A stretch of DNA of 64,000 nt, taken from NCBI RefSeq assembly GCF_008039875.1, contig NZ_VRUU01000001.1:175032-239031 (forward strand). Reading direction: 5' to 3'. The position numbers were made by a program, and so were the translations under genes. Every line of letters starts with the position of its first letter. Position 1 is the first letter of the stretch. Origin of the DNA: Methylobacterium sp. WL119 (GTDB lineage: Bacteria; Pseudomonadota; Alphaproteobacteria; Rhizobiales; Beijerinckiaceae). The notes beneath the pieces were generated by a model that worked only from the letters and a program-made list of their open reading frames with translations, was not told where the DNA came from and searched no databases. Below are positions 27,765 to 37,144 of the stretch, one piece after another.

Positions 27765-28298
27765 TCAGCCGCTCCGGCGCTGCCGGGGCGGCACCTGCGC
27801 CGTGCCCGGCGCGTCGTCGACGAGCGGGCGCTCGTAGCGCCACGCCTCCATCCCATCCTCGTAATAATCCTCGCGCACGTCGAAGCGGGTGTAGCCGCGC
27901 CGCTCGTACAAGCGCAGGCCGGCGCCGTTGTCGGCGCGGACCTCGAGGCGCAGGCGGGTGCAGCCGTGGCGGCGGGCCTCGTCCTCCACCGCCTGCATCA
28001 GCCGCCCGCCGAGGCCGAGACCCGAACGGGACGACGACACCGCGATCGACGAGAGCCGCGCGTTGCGGCTGTTGCGGCGGCGCTCGAGCGTCGCCGCGCC
28101 GATGAGGACGTTGGTCCCGTCCTCCTCCTCCAGCAAGGCGACCAGCACGCTCATCGAGGGCGAGCGGATCGCGTGGCGGATCGCACGCCGCTCGGCGCGG
28201 TCGGTCGAGAAGGTCGCGTTCTCCAGGGCGACCAGGGCATCGAGATCGTCGAGGCGCGCGAGGCGGATCTTCAGCTCGCCGTCGGCTTGCGGGCTCAC
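27765..28298 (-). CDS. GNAT-family N-acetyltransferase (RimI-like)
   Basis: A 177-residue protein. IRLARLDDLDALVALENATF opens the GNAT fold; the acetyl-CoA loop is SSRSGLGLGGRLMQAVEDEA (R/Q-x-x-G-x-G/A form) and the C-terminal strand has LEVRADNGAGLRLYERRGY, the RimI-type block. It acetylates an amine, possibly a protein N-terminus. The start is taken as GTG 28298, preceded by a G-rich stretch; no ATG precedes the fold in frame. The exact start is uncertain. Confidence 0.78.
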   Translation of the reverse strand: MSPQADGELKIRLARLDDLDALVALENATFSTDRAERRAIRHAIRSPSMSVLVALLEEEDGTNVLIGAATLERRRNSRNARLSSIAVSSSRSGLGLGGRLMQAVEDEARRHGCTRLRLEVRADNGAGLRLYERRGYTRFDVREDYYEDGMEAWRYERPLVDDAPGTAQVPPRQRRSG

Positions 28299-28664
28299 GC
28301 GGTCCCCCGGGGCCGAATCGTCCGCCGTCTCACCCCGACCATGATGACCGCCGCTCACCGCCCGCCGCACGCGCAGCACGACGCCCGGCTGCCGCGGACC
28401 GGCAGGGCGTCGCCACCGTCGACCGGCGTCAGATGCCCCCTCTTCGCGCGCTTGGGAAGCCCGGCCACGGCCGAGCGCTGCGTTTTGGCAACAGCTGCCC
28501 GCTCTGCACAGGGAATCCCACCGCATGGCGGCGATTTCTCCTTGTGATGGCGCGGCGGCGTCCGTATATCCGCCCTGCCCAATTTCGCACGTGCCTGTGG
28601 CCGCGTGTCGGTTGGTGGGCATCCGGCCAACTGCCGGACAGCCGCCAGGGGTCTTAAAGGATCG

Positions 28665-28784
28665 ATGGTCGACAGGGTGGATCCCCTCCGGCCGGCATCC
28701 AGGTGGCGACACCGGACCCCGACAACAACCGGCAGCCGGAGGCGAAACCGGCGAACCCCGCTCTCCACGGGGGACGCAGCTTAA
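28665..28784 (+). CDS. Possible Arg-rich leader peptide upstream of ornithine decarboxylase
   Basis: A 39-residue ORF (ATG 28665, TAA 28782-28784). AAAGGA ends three bases before the ATG. Ten of 39 residues are Arg, including the cluster GSRRRNRR at about residues 23-30. A hairpin (CCCCG/CGGGG, 28756-28772) covers its end and a structured RNA region follows. In gammaproteobacteria an Arg/His-rich leader peptide (SpeFL) senses ornithine ahead of speF; this could be an independent analogue. High GC alone yields Arg-rich ORFs, so this is tentative. Confidence 0.3.
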   Translation: MVDRVDPLRPASRWRHRTPTTTGSRRRNRRTPLSTGDAA

Positions 28785-28786
28785 AG

Positions 28787-28930
28787 CAACGACGAACGGG
28801 CTTTTTTGGTCTCGTCGGCCCTCCAAAGGCCGGCACCGAAGAGGCTTGTTTCTCCTTGCCCGGCGTGCGGATGGGAAAACCCCGTCCAATCCACGGCAGC
28901 CTCCGGGTGCTTTTCGCGCCCGCACGGATC
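28787..28930 (+). ncRNA. Structured leader RNA, candidate speF-type element
   Basis: Nested complementary segments: CGACGA 28790-28795 with TCGTCG 28812-28817; CGGCC 28816-28820 with GGCCG 28828-28832; CGTGCGG 28864-28870 with CCGCACG 28920-28926, enclosing the hairpin GGATGGG-AAAAC-CCCGTCC (28869-28887). T-rich loops separate them. An RNA motif named speF is known upstream of alphaproteobacterial ornithine decarboxylase genes; position and gene context agree, but I could not check the consensus. Confidence 0.45.
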
Positions 28931-29061
28931 GTCGCGTCTCCACAGCGCGCGGGTCCGCGCGACGCATCGGCCCCAGACGCCGGCGGTCCGCCTGGACCGT
29001 CACATCTTCGACGGCGCGCTCCCCCGTGGGCGGCCTAGCGAACCTGTGGGTTGGAACCGAC

Positions 29062-30228
29062 ATGACCGATCGCATCCGCGACTTCCTGCGCGTCCGCCGC
29101 GACCTCGGCCGCGACGAGGGCCCCGTGATGGTGCTCGACCTCGACGTGGTCCGGGACAACTACACCGCGTTCGCCCGCGCGCTGCCCGACACCCGCGTGT
29201 TCTACGCGGTGAAGGCCAACCCGGCCCCCGAGGTGCTGCGCCTCTTGGCCGACATGGGCTCGTGCTTCGACACCGCGTCGGTCGCCGAGATCGAGATGGC
29301 GCTCGCGTCCGGCGCCACCGCCGAGCGGATCTCCTTCGGCAACACCATCAAGAAGGAGCGCTGCATCGGCCGTGCGCTCCGTCTCGGCATCCGCCTGTTC
29401 GCGGTCGATTGCGAGGCCGAGGTCGAGAAGATCGTCCGCGCCGCCGCCGCCGCCGGGGTCGAGGCCCGGGCGGTGCAGGTGTTCTGCCGCATCCTGTGCG
29501 ACGGAGCCGGCGCCGACTGGCCGCTGTCGCGCAAGTTCGGCTGCGAGCCGGTGATGGCGGTCGACGTGCTGGATCACGCCCATCGTCAGGGCCTCTCGGC
29601 CTACGGCGTCTCGTTCCACGTCGGCTCGCAGCAGGGCAACACCGAGGCCTGGGACGGAGCGCTCGCCTCCGCCTCGACCATCTTCCGCGAGTGCGCGCTC
29701 CGCGGCATCGGCCTGTCGATGGTCAACCTCGGCGGCGGCTTCCCCACGAAGTACCTCAAGCAGGTGCCGGGCGTGGAATCCTACGGCGACGCGATCTTCC
29801 GCGCGCTCACCAAGCACTTCGGCAACCGGCTGCCCGAGACGATCATCGAGCCGGGCCGCGGCATGGTCGGCAACGCCGGCCTGATCGAGGCCGAGGTCGT
29901 GCTGATCTCGAAGAAGTCGGCCGCGGAGGACGAGGTGCGCTGGGTCTACCTCGACATCGGCAAGTTCGGGGGGCTGGCCGAGACCATGGACGAGTCAATC
30001 CGCTATCCCGTCCGCACTGCGCATGACGGCGACCGGATGGCGCCGTGCGTGCTGGCCGGCCCGACCTGCGACTCGATGGACGTGCTCTACGAGCGCGATC
30101 ACTACCCGCTGCCGGTCTCCCTCTCCATCGGCGACAAGGTGCTGATCGAGGGCACCGGCGCCTACACCACGACCTACGCCGCGGTCGCCTTCAACGGTTT
30201 CCCGCCGCTGCAACAGATCGTGATCTGA
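29062..30228 (+). CDS. Ornithine/lysine decarboxylase (type III PLP fold)
   Basis: A 388-residue alanine-racemase-fold decarboxylase. The PLP lysine is in [17 protein letters not shown]; other motifs are [59 protein letters not shown] and the substrate-binding [19 protein letters not shown] with the catalytic Cys. Length and motifs match alphaproteobacterial ornithine/lysine decarboxylases of the eukaryotic-type fold, not the larger biosynthetic SpeC. It makes putrescine (or cadaverine) in the cytoplasm. A long structured leader precedes it and a GNAT gene follows. Confidence 0.93.
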   Translation: MTDRIRDFLRVRRDLGRDEGPVMVLDLDVVRDNYTAFARALPDTRVFYAVKANPAPEVLRLLADMGSCFDTASVAEIEMALASGATAERISFGNTIKKERCIGRALRLGIRLFAVDCEAEVEKIVRAAAAAGVEARAVQVFCRILCDGAGADWPLSRKFGCEPVMAVDVLDHAHRQGLSAYGVSFHVGSQQGNTEAWDGALASASTIFRECALRGIGLSMVNLGGGFPTKYLKQVPGVESYGDAIFRALTKHFGNRLPETIIEPGRGMVGNAGLIEAEVVLISKKSAAEDEVRWVYLDIGKFGGLAETMDESIRYPVRTAHDGDRMAPCVLAGPTCDSMDVLYERDHYPLPVSLSIGDKVLIEGTGAYTTTYAAVAFNGFPPLQQIVI

Positions 30229-30369
30229 CCCGATCCGCACCTTCGGCGGCCGCGGGTCGTTAGGGCATCTGAACCCAGACCGCGCATCCCGATCGGCCGG
30301 CTCTCATCCGGTCGCCGGCGGGGATGCGCGGATCCTCGAGCGTCACGCCATGACGGGGCGGTTACGGTC

Positions 30370-30921
30370 ATGATCCAGATCCGGGCGGAGCATCATCTCG
30401 ACGTCGCGGCGCGCGAGCGCCTGCTCGACGCCTGCTTCGGCGCGAACCGCCGCGCGAAGACTTCGGAGCGCCTGCGGGAAGGCCGCCTGCCCGCCCGCGG
30501 CCTCGCCTTCTCGGCGACCCGCCACGGGCGCCTGATCGGGACGCTGCGGCTCTGGACCGTCGAGGCCGGCGCCCGGCCGGCCCTGCTTCTCGGGCCGCTC
30601 GCCGTCGACCCGGCGCTGCAGCGCCAGGGCCTCGGCCGGGTCATGATGCATGCCGCCCTCGGCCGGGCCGAATCCCTCGGGCACGGCGCCGTGCTGCTTG
30701 TGGGCGATGCGCCCTACTACGACCGCTTCGGCTTCTCGGGGGCGCTGGCGGCCGGCCTCACGCTGCCCGGCCCGTTCGCGCGCGAACGCTTCCTCGGCCT
30801 CGAATTGCGGGCGGGCGCGCTCACCGGCGCCGAAGGATTGGTGCGGGCGTCGGGCGTCCTCGATGCCCCGGCGGATCTCGGCACGGCGGGCGCGGCGGAC
30901 GGCCGACGACGCGCCGCCTGA
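30370..30921 (+). CDS. GNAT-family N-acetyltransferase (YhbS-like)
   Basis: A 183-residue protein. The core shows RLIGTLRLWTVEAG, LLLGPLAVDPALQRQGLGRV (acetyl-CoA loop QRQGLG) and GDAPYYDRFGFSGAL, the last typical of YhbS-type acetyltransferases. It follows the ornithine decarboxylase by 141 bases on the same strand, a pairing seen in other Rhizobiales, so a polyamine-related substrate is possible but unproven. Confidence 0.85.
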   Translation: MIQIRAEHHLDVAARERLLDACFGANRRAKTSERLREGRLPARGLAFSATRHGRLIGTLRLWTVEAGARPALLLGPLAVDPALQRQGLGRVMMHAALGRAESLGHGAVLLVGDAPYYDRFGFSGALAAGLTLPGPFARERFLGLELRAGALTGAEGLVRASGVLDAPADLGTAGAADGRRRAA

Positions 30922-30991
30922 GCGCGACCGAGCCGGCCGGGGCGGCACGGCCGCGTACCCGGGTGGCGCGACGGAAGCGTAGCCGGGCGGC

Positions 30992-31876
30992 TCAGCGGCT
31001 GCCCGGCTCGATCGCCGGCAGCTCGTTCGGGCCGAGGCTTCCGCCGGCCGCGGCCTGCGGGCCGGCGACGCCGCGGGCGCGATTGGCCAGGGCCACGGTG
31101 AGCTTCTCGGCGGCATCCGGCTGCATCACGGCCAGCACCTCCGCCATCTTGCGCGGATTCATCGCCAGCACCAGCGATACCAGGACGTCCTGGCCGAGAC
31201 GGTCGAAGACCCGGGCGGCCTCCTTCGGCTTCATCGTCTCGTACATCGTCACGAGGTTCTTCAGGCCGGCCTTCTCGGCCTCGGCCTTGGCCTTGCCGGA
31301 TGTGTCGACCTTGTCCTCGGCCTGCTTGAGGTCGCCGAGCCCGGTCTCGAGCTTGCGCTCGGCCTCGCCGAGCATCTTCTCGCGCAGCTCCAGCTCGTCG
31401 CTCTTCTGCTTGAGCGCGTCGCGCCGGGCGCCGAGCTTCTCCAGCAGGGCGCGCTCGCTCAGCGAGACTGGCTCGGGCATCGGCGGCTGAGCCTGGGGCG
31501 GCGGCTCGGGCTTCTTGGCATCCGCCTTCGTCTCGTCCTTGGGCGTCACCGATCCGGTGGTGGCGGGGTCGGCCAGCTCGTAGCCGGCGCGGGCCTTGGC
31601 GAGCACCTGGGCGAGGGCCGGCAATTCGGTGCCGACCTGCGGCGTCTCGACCGACATCGCGATGAGCTTCAGCACCAGCAGCCCGGCGGCGGCGAGCGTG
31701 ACCGCATCGATCATCCTCAGGCGCAAAGGACGGATCGCGCGCATGCGCGCGCGCGCCAGGGCGGTCAGGGCCTTCGCGTTGTTGGCGCCCCGGACGACCT
31801 TGGCCGCGCGCGCGCCCTCGGCGGCCGCGAGCGCGGTTCGGGCGGGGTCGGTCCGGGCGGGAGGCCCAGCACTCAT
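30992..31876 (-). CDS. motE: MotE-like flagellar protein (MgtE_N/coiled coil)
   Basis: A 294-residue protein. One membrane helix lies at about residues 57-75 (MIDAVTLAAAGLLVLKLIAM), followed by a Pro/Lys-rich linker, a long coiled coil (LSERALLEKLGARRDALKQK and on), and a C-terminal MgtE intracellular-N-like module (YETMKPKEAARVFDRLGQDV, MNPRKMAEVLAVMQPDAA). This is the layout of rhizobial MotE, a chaperone and motility protein for the periplasmic MotC. Its start overlaps the stop of DUF6468 (ATGA), so it is the last gene of fliL-fliM-DUF6468-motE. Confidence 0.82.
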   Translation of the reverse strand: MSAGPPARTDPARTALAAAEGARAAKVVRGANNAKALTALARARMRAIRPLRLRMIDAVTLAAAGLLVLKLIAMSVETPQVGTELPALAQVLAKARAGYELADPATTGSVTPKDETKADAKKPEPPPQAQPPMPEPVSLSERALLEKLGARRDALKQKSDELELREKMLGEAERKLETGLGDLKQAEDKVDTSGKAKAEAEKAGLKNLVTMYETMKPKEAARVFDRLGQDVLVSLVLAMNPRKMAEVLAVMQPDAAEKLTVALANRARGVAGPQAAAGGSLGPNELPAIEPGSR

Positions 31877-32376
31877 GCGGCGCGGCTCCGCACCCTGTGG
31901 AGGGCGCGCTCGGTCATCGCGAGGGCGGCGGCGGCGGCGGCGCCGAGGCGCTCGCCGTTCGGGCCGTCGGAGGCCGGAGTCTCGCTCGCGACGCGCATCG
32001 TCGGGCGCTGCACGGCCGGCTCGGGCGCGACGGGCCGAGGCGCGGCGCCGCGCATCTGCGTGACGATCGCCCCGATGCGCGCGATCACGCCCTCGCCGGC
32101 CTCGACCTGCGCGGCGATGTCGGCGGCGTAGCGCTCGGCGGTGCCGAGGCGTTCCGCCAGCGTGCGGTCGCACTCGTCCAGCGTGCTGCGCAGGCCGGCG
32201 ATGGCGCGCTCGGCGGTCGAGGTGGCGACCATCAGGTCGCCGATGGTCTGGCGCAGGGCGGCCTCGTCGCCCTTCAGCTGCGCGATGCGGCGCGACAGCT
32301 TGATCGACGACACGATGGTGGCGACGAGCAAGACGGCGACGAGGCCGTCTGCGGCGAGCGTGACGAGGAGGCTCAT
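31873..32376 (-). CDS. DUF6468 flagellar-operon membrane protein
   Basis: A 167-residue protein with an N-terminal membrane helix (LAADGLVAVLLVATIVSSIK), then a coiled coil (LKGDEAALRQTIGDLMVATS onward) and a variable tail. It matches DUF6468, a family found between fliM and motE in alphaproteobacteria. Its function is not established. The start is 17 bases downstream of the fliM stop, and it shares four bases with motE. Confidence 0.82.
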   Translation of the reverse strand: MSLLVTLAADGLVAVLLVATIVSSIKLSRRIAQLKGDEAALRQTIGDLMVATSTAERAIAGLRSTLDECDRTLAERLGTAERYAADIAAQVEAGEGVIARIGAIVTQMRGAAPRPVAPEPAVQRPTMRVASETPASDGPNGERLGAAAAAALAMTERALHRVRSRAA

Positions 32377-32393
32377 GACCGAAAATCCATCGC

Positions 32394-33608
32394 TCAGGTG
32401 TCGCTTCGGTTGTTCATCGAGGCCTCGTAGGCCTGGAGCGTGGTGCGCGAGCGCCGCAGCGGCCGCGTCACCTGCACGGCGATGCTGTCGTCGACGCGCC
32501 CGATCCGCCCCTGCGTCAGCGCCCACTCGCCGCAGCGGACCGTGATGAGGTCGCTCGGCTTGGCGTCGAACATCAGCGTGTCGCCGACCTTCAGCGCCAT
32601 GACGCGCTTCAGCGGCAGCGTCATCTCGTGGAGCACCGCCTCCATCGTCATGTCCGCCTGCCAGATCTCGGTGGCGAGGTGCCCTTCCCAGACGTGGTCG
32701 CGGCCGAGCTTCTCGCCCATGAAGCTCTGCATGAGCAGTTCACGGATCGGCTCGATGGTGGCGTAGGGGAACAGGATCTGCAGCAGGCCGCCGCGCCCGT
32801 CCATGTCGAGGCGGAGCGAGATCAGGATCGCCGCGTTGGCCGGCCGGGTGATGGTGGCGAAGCGCGGGTTGGTCTCGATCCGGTCGATCGCGAACCGCAC
32901 CGGCGACAGCGGCTGGAACGACAGCTCGAGGTCGCCGAGGATGATCTCGACCAGGCGCCGGACCAGCTGCATCTCGATGGTGGTGAAGGGACGCCCGTCG
33001 AGGCGGCTCGACGAGCCGCCGCGCTTGCCCCCGAGCAGCAGGTCGAGCGTCGAGTAGGCGAGGTTCGACTCGACCGTGACCAGCCCGGAATTCTCCCAGG
33101 CGTCGGCCTTGAACACCCCGAGCAGGGTCGGCAGCGGGATGGCGTTGAGGTAGTCGCCGAAGCGGACCGAGGTGATGTTGTCGAGGGTGACCTCGACGTT
33201 GTCCTGGAAGAAGTTGCGCAGCGAGGTCGACAGCAACCGGATCATCCGGTCGAAGACGATCTCCAGCATCGGCAGGCGTTCGTACTGGACGACGCCCGAA
33301 TCGACGATGGCGCGGACGCCGCCGGCGCCCGAGGCCGACAGCTCGCGCAGCGAGAAGCCGACGACGTCGTCGATCTCGTCCTGGCTGAGGATGCGGTCGT
33401 TGCCGGCGAGCTCGGGAAGGTTGTCGCTCTCCCCGTCCTCGATCATCGTCGCCCACTCGGCGGCGACGTCGCTGGCGTTGCGGGTGGTGCCCTGCTCCGC
33501 GAGCGCGGCGCCCCATTCGTCGGCGAGCGACGCGTCCCCGCCTTCGGCGCCCTGCTCGATCAGGGCTGCCGACCAGTCGTCCTCCACGTTCGGGTCGTCG
33601 GGTTCCAT
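32394..33608 (-). CDS. fliM: Flagellar motor switch protein FliM
   Basis: A 404-residue C-ring protein. The core starts LSQDEIDDVVGFSL, and includes LSTSLRNFFQDNVEVTLDNI, YATIEPIRELLMQSF and the C-terminal SpoA domain (LPLKRVMALKVGDTLMFDAK, VRCGEWALTQGRIGRVDDSI). An N-terminal extension of about 70 acidic residues with repeated DEWGAAL-type and WSAALIEQG-type segments precedes the usual FliM start. FliM binds phospho-CheY and sets rotation direction. fliL is 52 bases upstream. Confidence 0.95.
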   Translation of the reverse strand: MEPDDPNVEDDWSAALIEQGAEGGDASLADEWGAALAEQGTTRNASDVAAEWATMIEDGESDNLPELAGNDRILSQDEIDDVVGFSLRELSASGAGGVRAIVDSGVVQYERLPMLEIVFDRMIRLLSTSLRNFFQDNVEVTLDNITSVRFGDYLNAIPLPTLLGVFKADAWENSGLVTVESNLAYSTLDLLLGGKRGGSSSRLDGRPFTTIEMQLVRRLVEIILGDLELSFQPLSPVRFAIDRIETNPRFATITRPANAAILISLRLDMDGRGGLLQILFPYATIEPIRELLMQSFMGEKLGRDHVWEGHLATEIWQADMTMEAVLHEMTLPLKRVMALKVGDTLMFDAKPSDLITVRCGEWALTQGRIGRVDDSIAVQVTRPLRRSRTTLQAYEASMNNRSDT

Positions 33609-33660
33609 GAGGGGCTCGGTTGCAGAGGGGCGCGGTCGGGCTCGGGTTTGCGGCCGGTCG

Positions 33661-34176
33661 CTACTGGACGATCACGTCCTTGAAGAGCACCGCCTCGACG
33701 CGGGCGGGATAGACCGCGACGTTGACCCGCTTCAGCAGCTCCTCGCGGAGGCGATACAGGCCGAGCGATCCGGAGAGGTCGCTGCCGCGCAGGTCGCGCA
33801 TGTAGATCTGCAGCGCGTCCTCGACCCGCGGCATCAGCGGCTTCACCTCGCTCTCGACCTTCGCGTCCTTGAGCTCGAGGGCGATGCGGACCTTGGCGAA
33901 CTTGGCCTTTTCGACGCCGGCCTCAGGGCTGAGGTTCATCACCATCTCTCGGACGTCGAGGAAGATGGACGGCTTCTTCACCTCCGCGACCTCGGCGGCG
34001 TGCTCGGCCTCGGCCTCGGCGGCGGCACGCTTCTTCAGCATGAACGCGCCCCCTCCCCCGCCGAGGAGGAGCACGGCGGCCGCGACGATGATGATGAGCT
34101 TCTTCTTGCTCTTCGGGGCTGCGGCCTCGCCGCCGGCACCCTCGGCGGCATCCGCTTTCTTGGGCTTCTTGGCCAT
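33661..34176 (-). CDS. fliL: Flagellar basal body-associated protein FliL
   Basis: A 171-residue protein: Lys-rich cytoplasmic N-terminus, one membrane helix (KLIIIVAAAVLLLGGGGGAF), a periplasmic linker and the FliL domain (PSIFLDVREMVMNLSPEAG, VRIALELKDAKVESEVKPLM, ending ALFKDVIVQ). FliL rings the stator and supports torque. Start 34176 was preferred over 34218. It leads the operon and faces flgF across a region with a CtrA box. Confidence 0.92.
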   Translation of the reverse strand: MAKKPKKADAAEGAGGEAAAPKSKKKLIIIVAAAVLLLGGGGGAFMLKKRAAAEAEAEHAAEVAEVKKPSIFLDVREMVMNLSPEAGVEKAKFAKVRIALELKDAKVESEVKPLMPRVEDALQIYMRDLRGSDLSGSLGLYRLREELLKRVNVAVYPARVEAVLFKDVIVQ

Positions 34177-34266
34177 GAGCGGTGGTCCGCGATCCGTCGG
34201 GTGAGCATCCGGGCCCACGCCTATCGGGTGCGGGCCCCTTCGAGGCTCCGGTATCGGCCGGCAGGG

Positions 34267-34281
34267 TTAACGCGCCGTTAA
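34267..34281. promoter_or_regulatory. CtrA-type box between fliL and flgF operons
   Basis: TTAA at 34267-34270, seven bases, TTAA at 34278-34281: a perfect TTAA-N7-TTAA full site for the cell-cycle regulator CtrA, which controls flagellar genes in alphaproteobacteria. It lies 91 bases before the fliL start and 176 before flgF, so one site could serve both operons. The sequence is rare by chance at this GC content. Confidence 0.7.
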
Positions 34282-34456
34282 GCCGGCACAATCTGCCGGG
34301 TCGGCTTTGCCGCCGGACCGATCCCGTCGTTTCGGCCGACTTGCGATCACCCCGCCAAGCCGTTGACTTGAAACACGAAAAGCGTTTTTCGCACTCTGGC
34401 ACGAGGGATGCGGATATCCCCTCGCCGCCACCGCGGCACGACGGATCGAGTCCACG

Positions 34457-35197
34457 ATGCAGAATGCCCTCCTCGTCGGCGTGTCGAGCCAAATGGCGCT
34501 TCAGCGCGAGCTCGACGTCATCGCCAACAACATGGCCAACGTCTCAACCACAGGCTTCAAGGGCCGTTCGACGCGCTTCCAGGAATACCTGATGCCGACG
34601 GCGAGCGCGGACACCTTCGCCGGCTCGGATCGCCGCCTCTCCTACGTGATCGACCAGGGCACCGCGCTCGACCTCGGGCAGGGCGCGATCGAGCCCGACG
34701 GCAACCCGACCCACGTGGCGATCCAGGGCGAGGCGTTCTTCTCGGTGCAGACGCCGCAGGGCGTGCGCTTCACCCGCAACGGCGCCTTCGAGGTGAACGC
34801 GCAGGGCACCCTCGTCACCAGCGACGGCTACGCGGTGCAGGGCGAGGGCGGCCCGATCACCGTCAACCCGCAGGAGACCGGGCTCTCGATCGGCCCCGAC
34901 GGCACGGTCTCCACCAATCTCGGCGTGCGCGGGAAGGTGCGGCTCGTGACCTTCGCCAACCCGCAGACCCTGACCAATGCCGGCGCCAACCTCTACGAAT
35001 CGAGCGCGCAGCCGCAGCCCGCGGGGATCAGGGGGCGCCTCGAATCGGGTGCGCTGGAGAAGTCCAACGTGCGCCCGGTGCTCGAGATGACCCGGCTGAT
35101 GGACGTGAACCGGACCTACGCCATGGTCTCCAGCGTGATCACGCGGCTCGACGATCTGCGGGGCACGGCGATCCGCCGCCTCGCCGACGTCGCCTGA
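34457..35197 (+). CDS. flgF: Flagellar proximal rod protein FlgF
   Basis: A 246-residue rod protein. It starts LLVGVSSQMALQRELDVIAN and continues NMANVSTTGFKGRS, the rod N-terminal signature. The middle has TPQGVRFTRNGAFEVNAQG and the C-terminal part has SNVRPVLEMTRLMDVNRTY, both conserved in FlgF. It leads flgF-flgG-flgA-flgH; flgG follows after 14 bases. Confidence 0.95.
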   Translation: MQNALLVGVSSQMALQRELDVIANNMANVSTTGFKGRSTRFQEYLMPTASADTFAGSDRRLSYVIDQGTALDLGQGAIEPDGNPTHVAIQGEAFFSVQTPQGVRFTRNGAFEVNAQGTLVTSDGYAVQGEGGPITVNPQETGLSIGPDGTVSTNLGVRGKVRLVTFANPQTLTNAGANLYESSAQPQPAGIRGRLESGALEKSNVRPVLEMTRLMDVNRTYAMVSSVITRLDDLRGTAIRRLADVA

Positions 35198-35211
35198 GCG
35201 GGAGCTAGACG

Positions 35212-36003
<792 letters not shown>

Positions 36004-36025
36004 CGCCGCCCGGAGCCCGACGGTC

Positions 36026-37111
36026 ATGTTCCATTCCCCCGCCTACGACGAACCGCGCCAGGAGGCCGAGCTGCGGCCGATCACGCGTTCCGCCGGCCTG
36101 CGCACCGCCCCGCTCGGCGTCGCGGTGCTGCTGCGCGCGGCTTTCGCTTTCCTCGCGCTGGCCGTTCTCGGCGCCTACACGCTGCCGGCGTTCGCCGACG
36201 AGGCGATGCGCCTGCGCGGCGACGTCACCGCGCGCGGCGACGTGCTCACCCTCGAGGATCTCGTCGAAGGCGCACCGAGCTCGGCGGCCAAGCGCCCGCT
36301 GTTCCGGGCGCCCGCGCTCGGCGCCACCGGCACGATTCAGGCCCGCCGCATCCTCGAGGCGGTCGCGGCCCTCAACCTCGGCGCCGTCGAGACGGGCGGC
36401 CGGCTCCAGGTCGCGGTGCAGCGTGCCGCGCGCCGGGTCGGAGCCCAGGAGATCGAGGCGGCGCTGCGCCGTGCGCTCGAGACCGCTTACGGGGTCGACG
36501 CGAAATCGGTGAGCGTGCGCCTCGACGGGGACGGGCCGATGCTGCTGGCGCCGGTCGATCTCGACGGCCAGGTCGTCGCCCTCGATCTCAACTACGATCC
36601 GCGCTCGCGCCGCGTCGGCGGGTTGATGACGCTCGGCGAGCGCCAGGCCTCGCTGCGGGTCTCCGGCGTGGTGATCGAGATGCGCGACGTCGCCATCGTC
36701 AACCGCACCCTCAACCGCGGCGAGCCGGTCACCGCCGCCGACCTGACGATCGAGCGCCGCCCGCGGGAGGGCTCGCCGCCGAACGCGCTGGCCTCGGGCG
36801 CGACGCTGGTCGGCGAGGTCGCGCAGCGCACGCTGAGCCAGGGCGCGATCCTCCGCACCGGCGATACCGCCCCGCCGGAACTCGTCGCCCGCGGCGAGGC
36901 GGTGACCATCGTCTACGAATCCCCCGGCATCAGCTTGGCGATGCGCGGCCAGGCCACCGATGCCGGACGGCTGGGCGCGACGGTCAACGTCGTCAACATC
37001 GCCTCGAAGAAGGTTCTCCAGGCGATCGTGATCGGCCCGGGCCGCGTCTCGGTCGGCCCGGCCCCGCCGCAGCGGCAGGCGAGCGCCGAGCCGCCAACCA
37101 CGCTTCGCTGA
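36026..37111 (+). CDS. flgA: Flagellar P-ring chaperone FlgA
   Basis: A 361-residue protein, longer than enterobacterial FlgA because of an extended N-terminus before a membrane or signal helix (residues ~35-60). The periplasmic part ends in a SAF/FlgA domain: VAIVNRTLNRGEPVTAADLT, AQRTLSQGAILRTGDTAPPE and RGEAVTIVYESPGISLAMRG. It helps P-ring (FlgI) assembly. Located between flgG and flgH as in other alphaproteobacteria. Confidence 0.92.
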   Translation: MFHSPAYDEPRQEAELRPITRSAGLRTAPLGVAVLLRAAFAFLALAVLGAYTLPAFADEAMRLRGDVTARGDVLTLEDLVEGAPSSAAKRPLFRAPALGATGTIQARRILEAVAALNLGAVETGGRLQVAVQRAARRVGAQEIEAALRRALETAYGVDAKSVSVRLDGDGPMLLAPVDLDGQVVALDLNYDPRSRRVGGLMTLGERQASLRVSGVVIEMRDVAIVNRTLNRGEPVTAADLTIERRPREGSPPNALASGATLVGEVAQRTLSQGAILRTGDTAPPELVARGEAVTIVYESPGISLAMRGQATDAGRLGATVNVVNIASKKVLQAIVIGPGRVSVGPAPPQRQASAEPPTTLR

Positions 37112-37144
37112 CCGCACCCATCAAGATCAGGCAGAGACGATCCG

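Larger units (their letters stand above)
28299..29061 (+). promoter_or_regulatory. Long leader/promoter region of the ornithine decarboxylase gene
   Basis: 763 bases with no conventional gene between the divergent GNAT gene and the decarboxylase. The first half has nothing I can name. The second half holds a short ORF (28665-28784) with an AAAGGA ribosome site and then several nested hairpins to about 28930. A leader this long is unusual for this compact chromosome. Confidence 0.6.
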
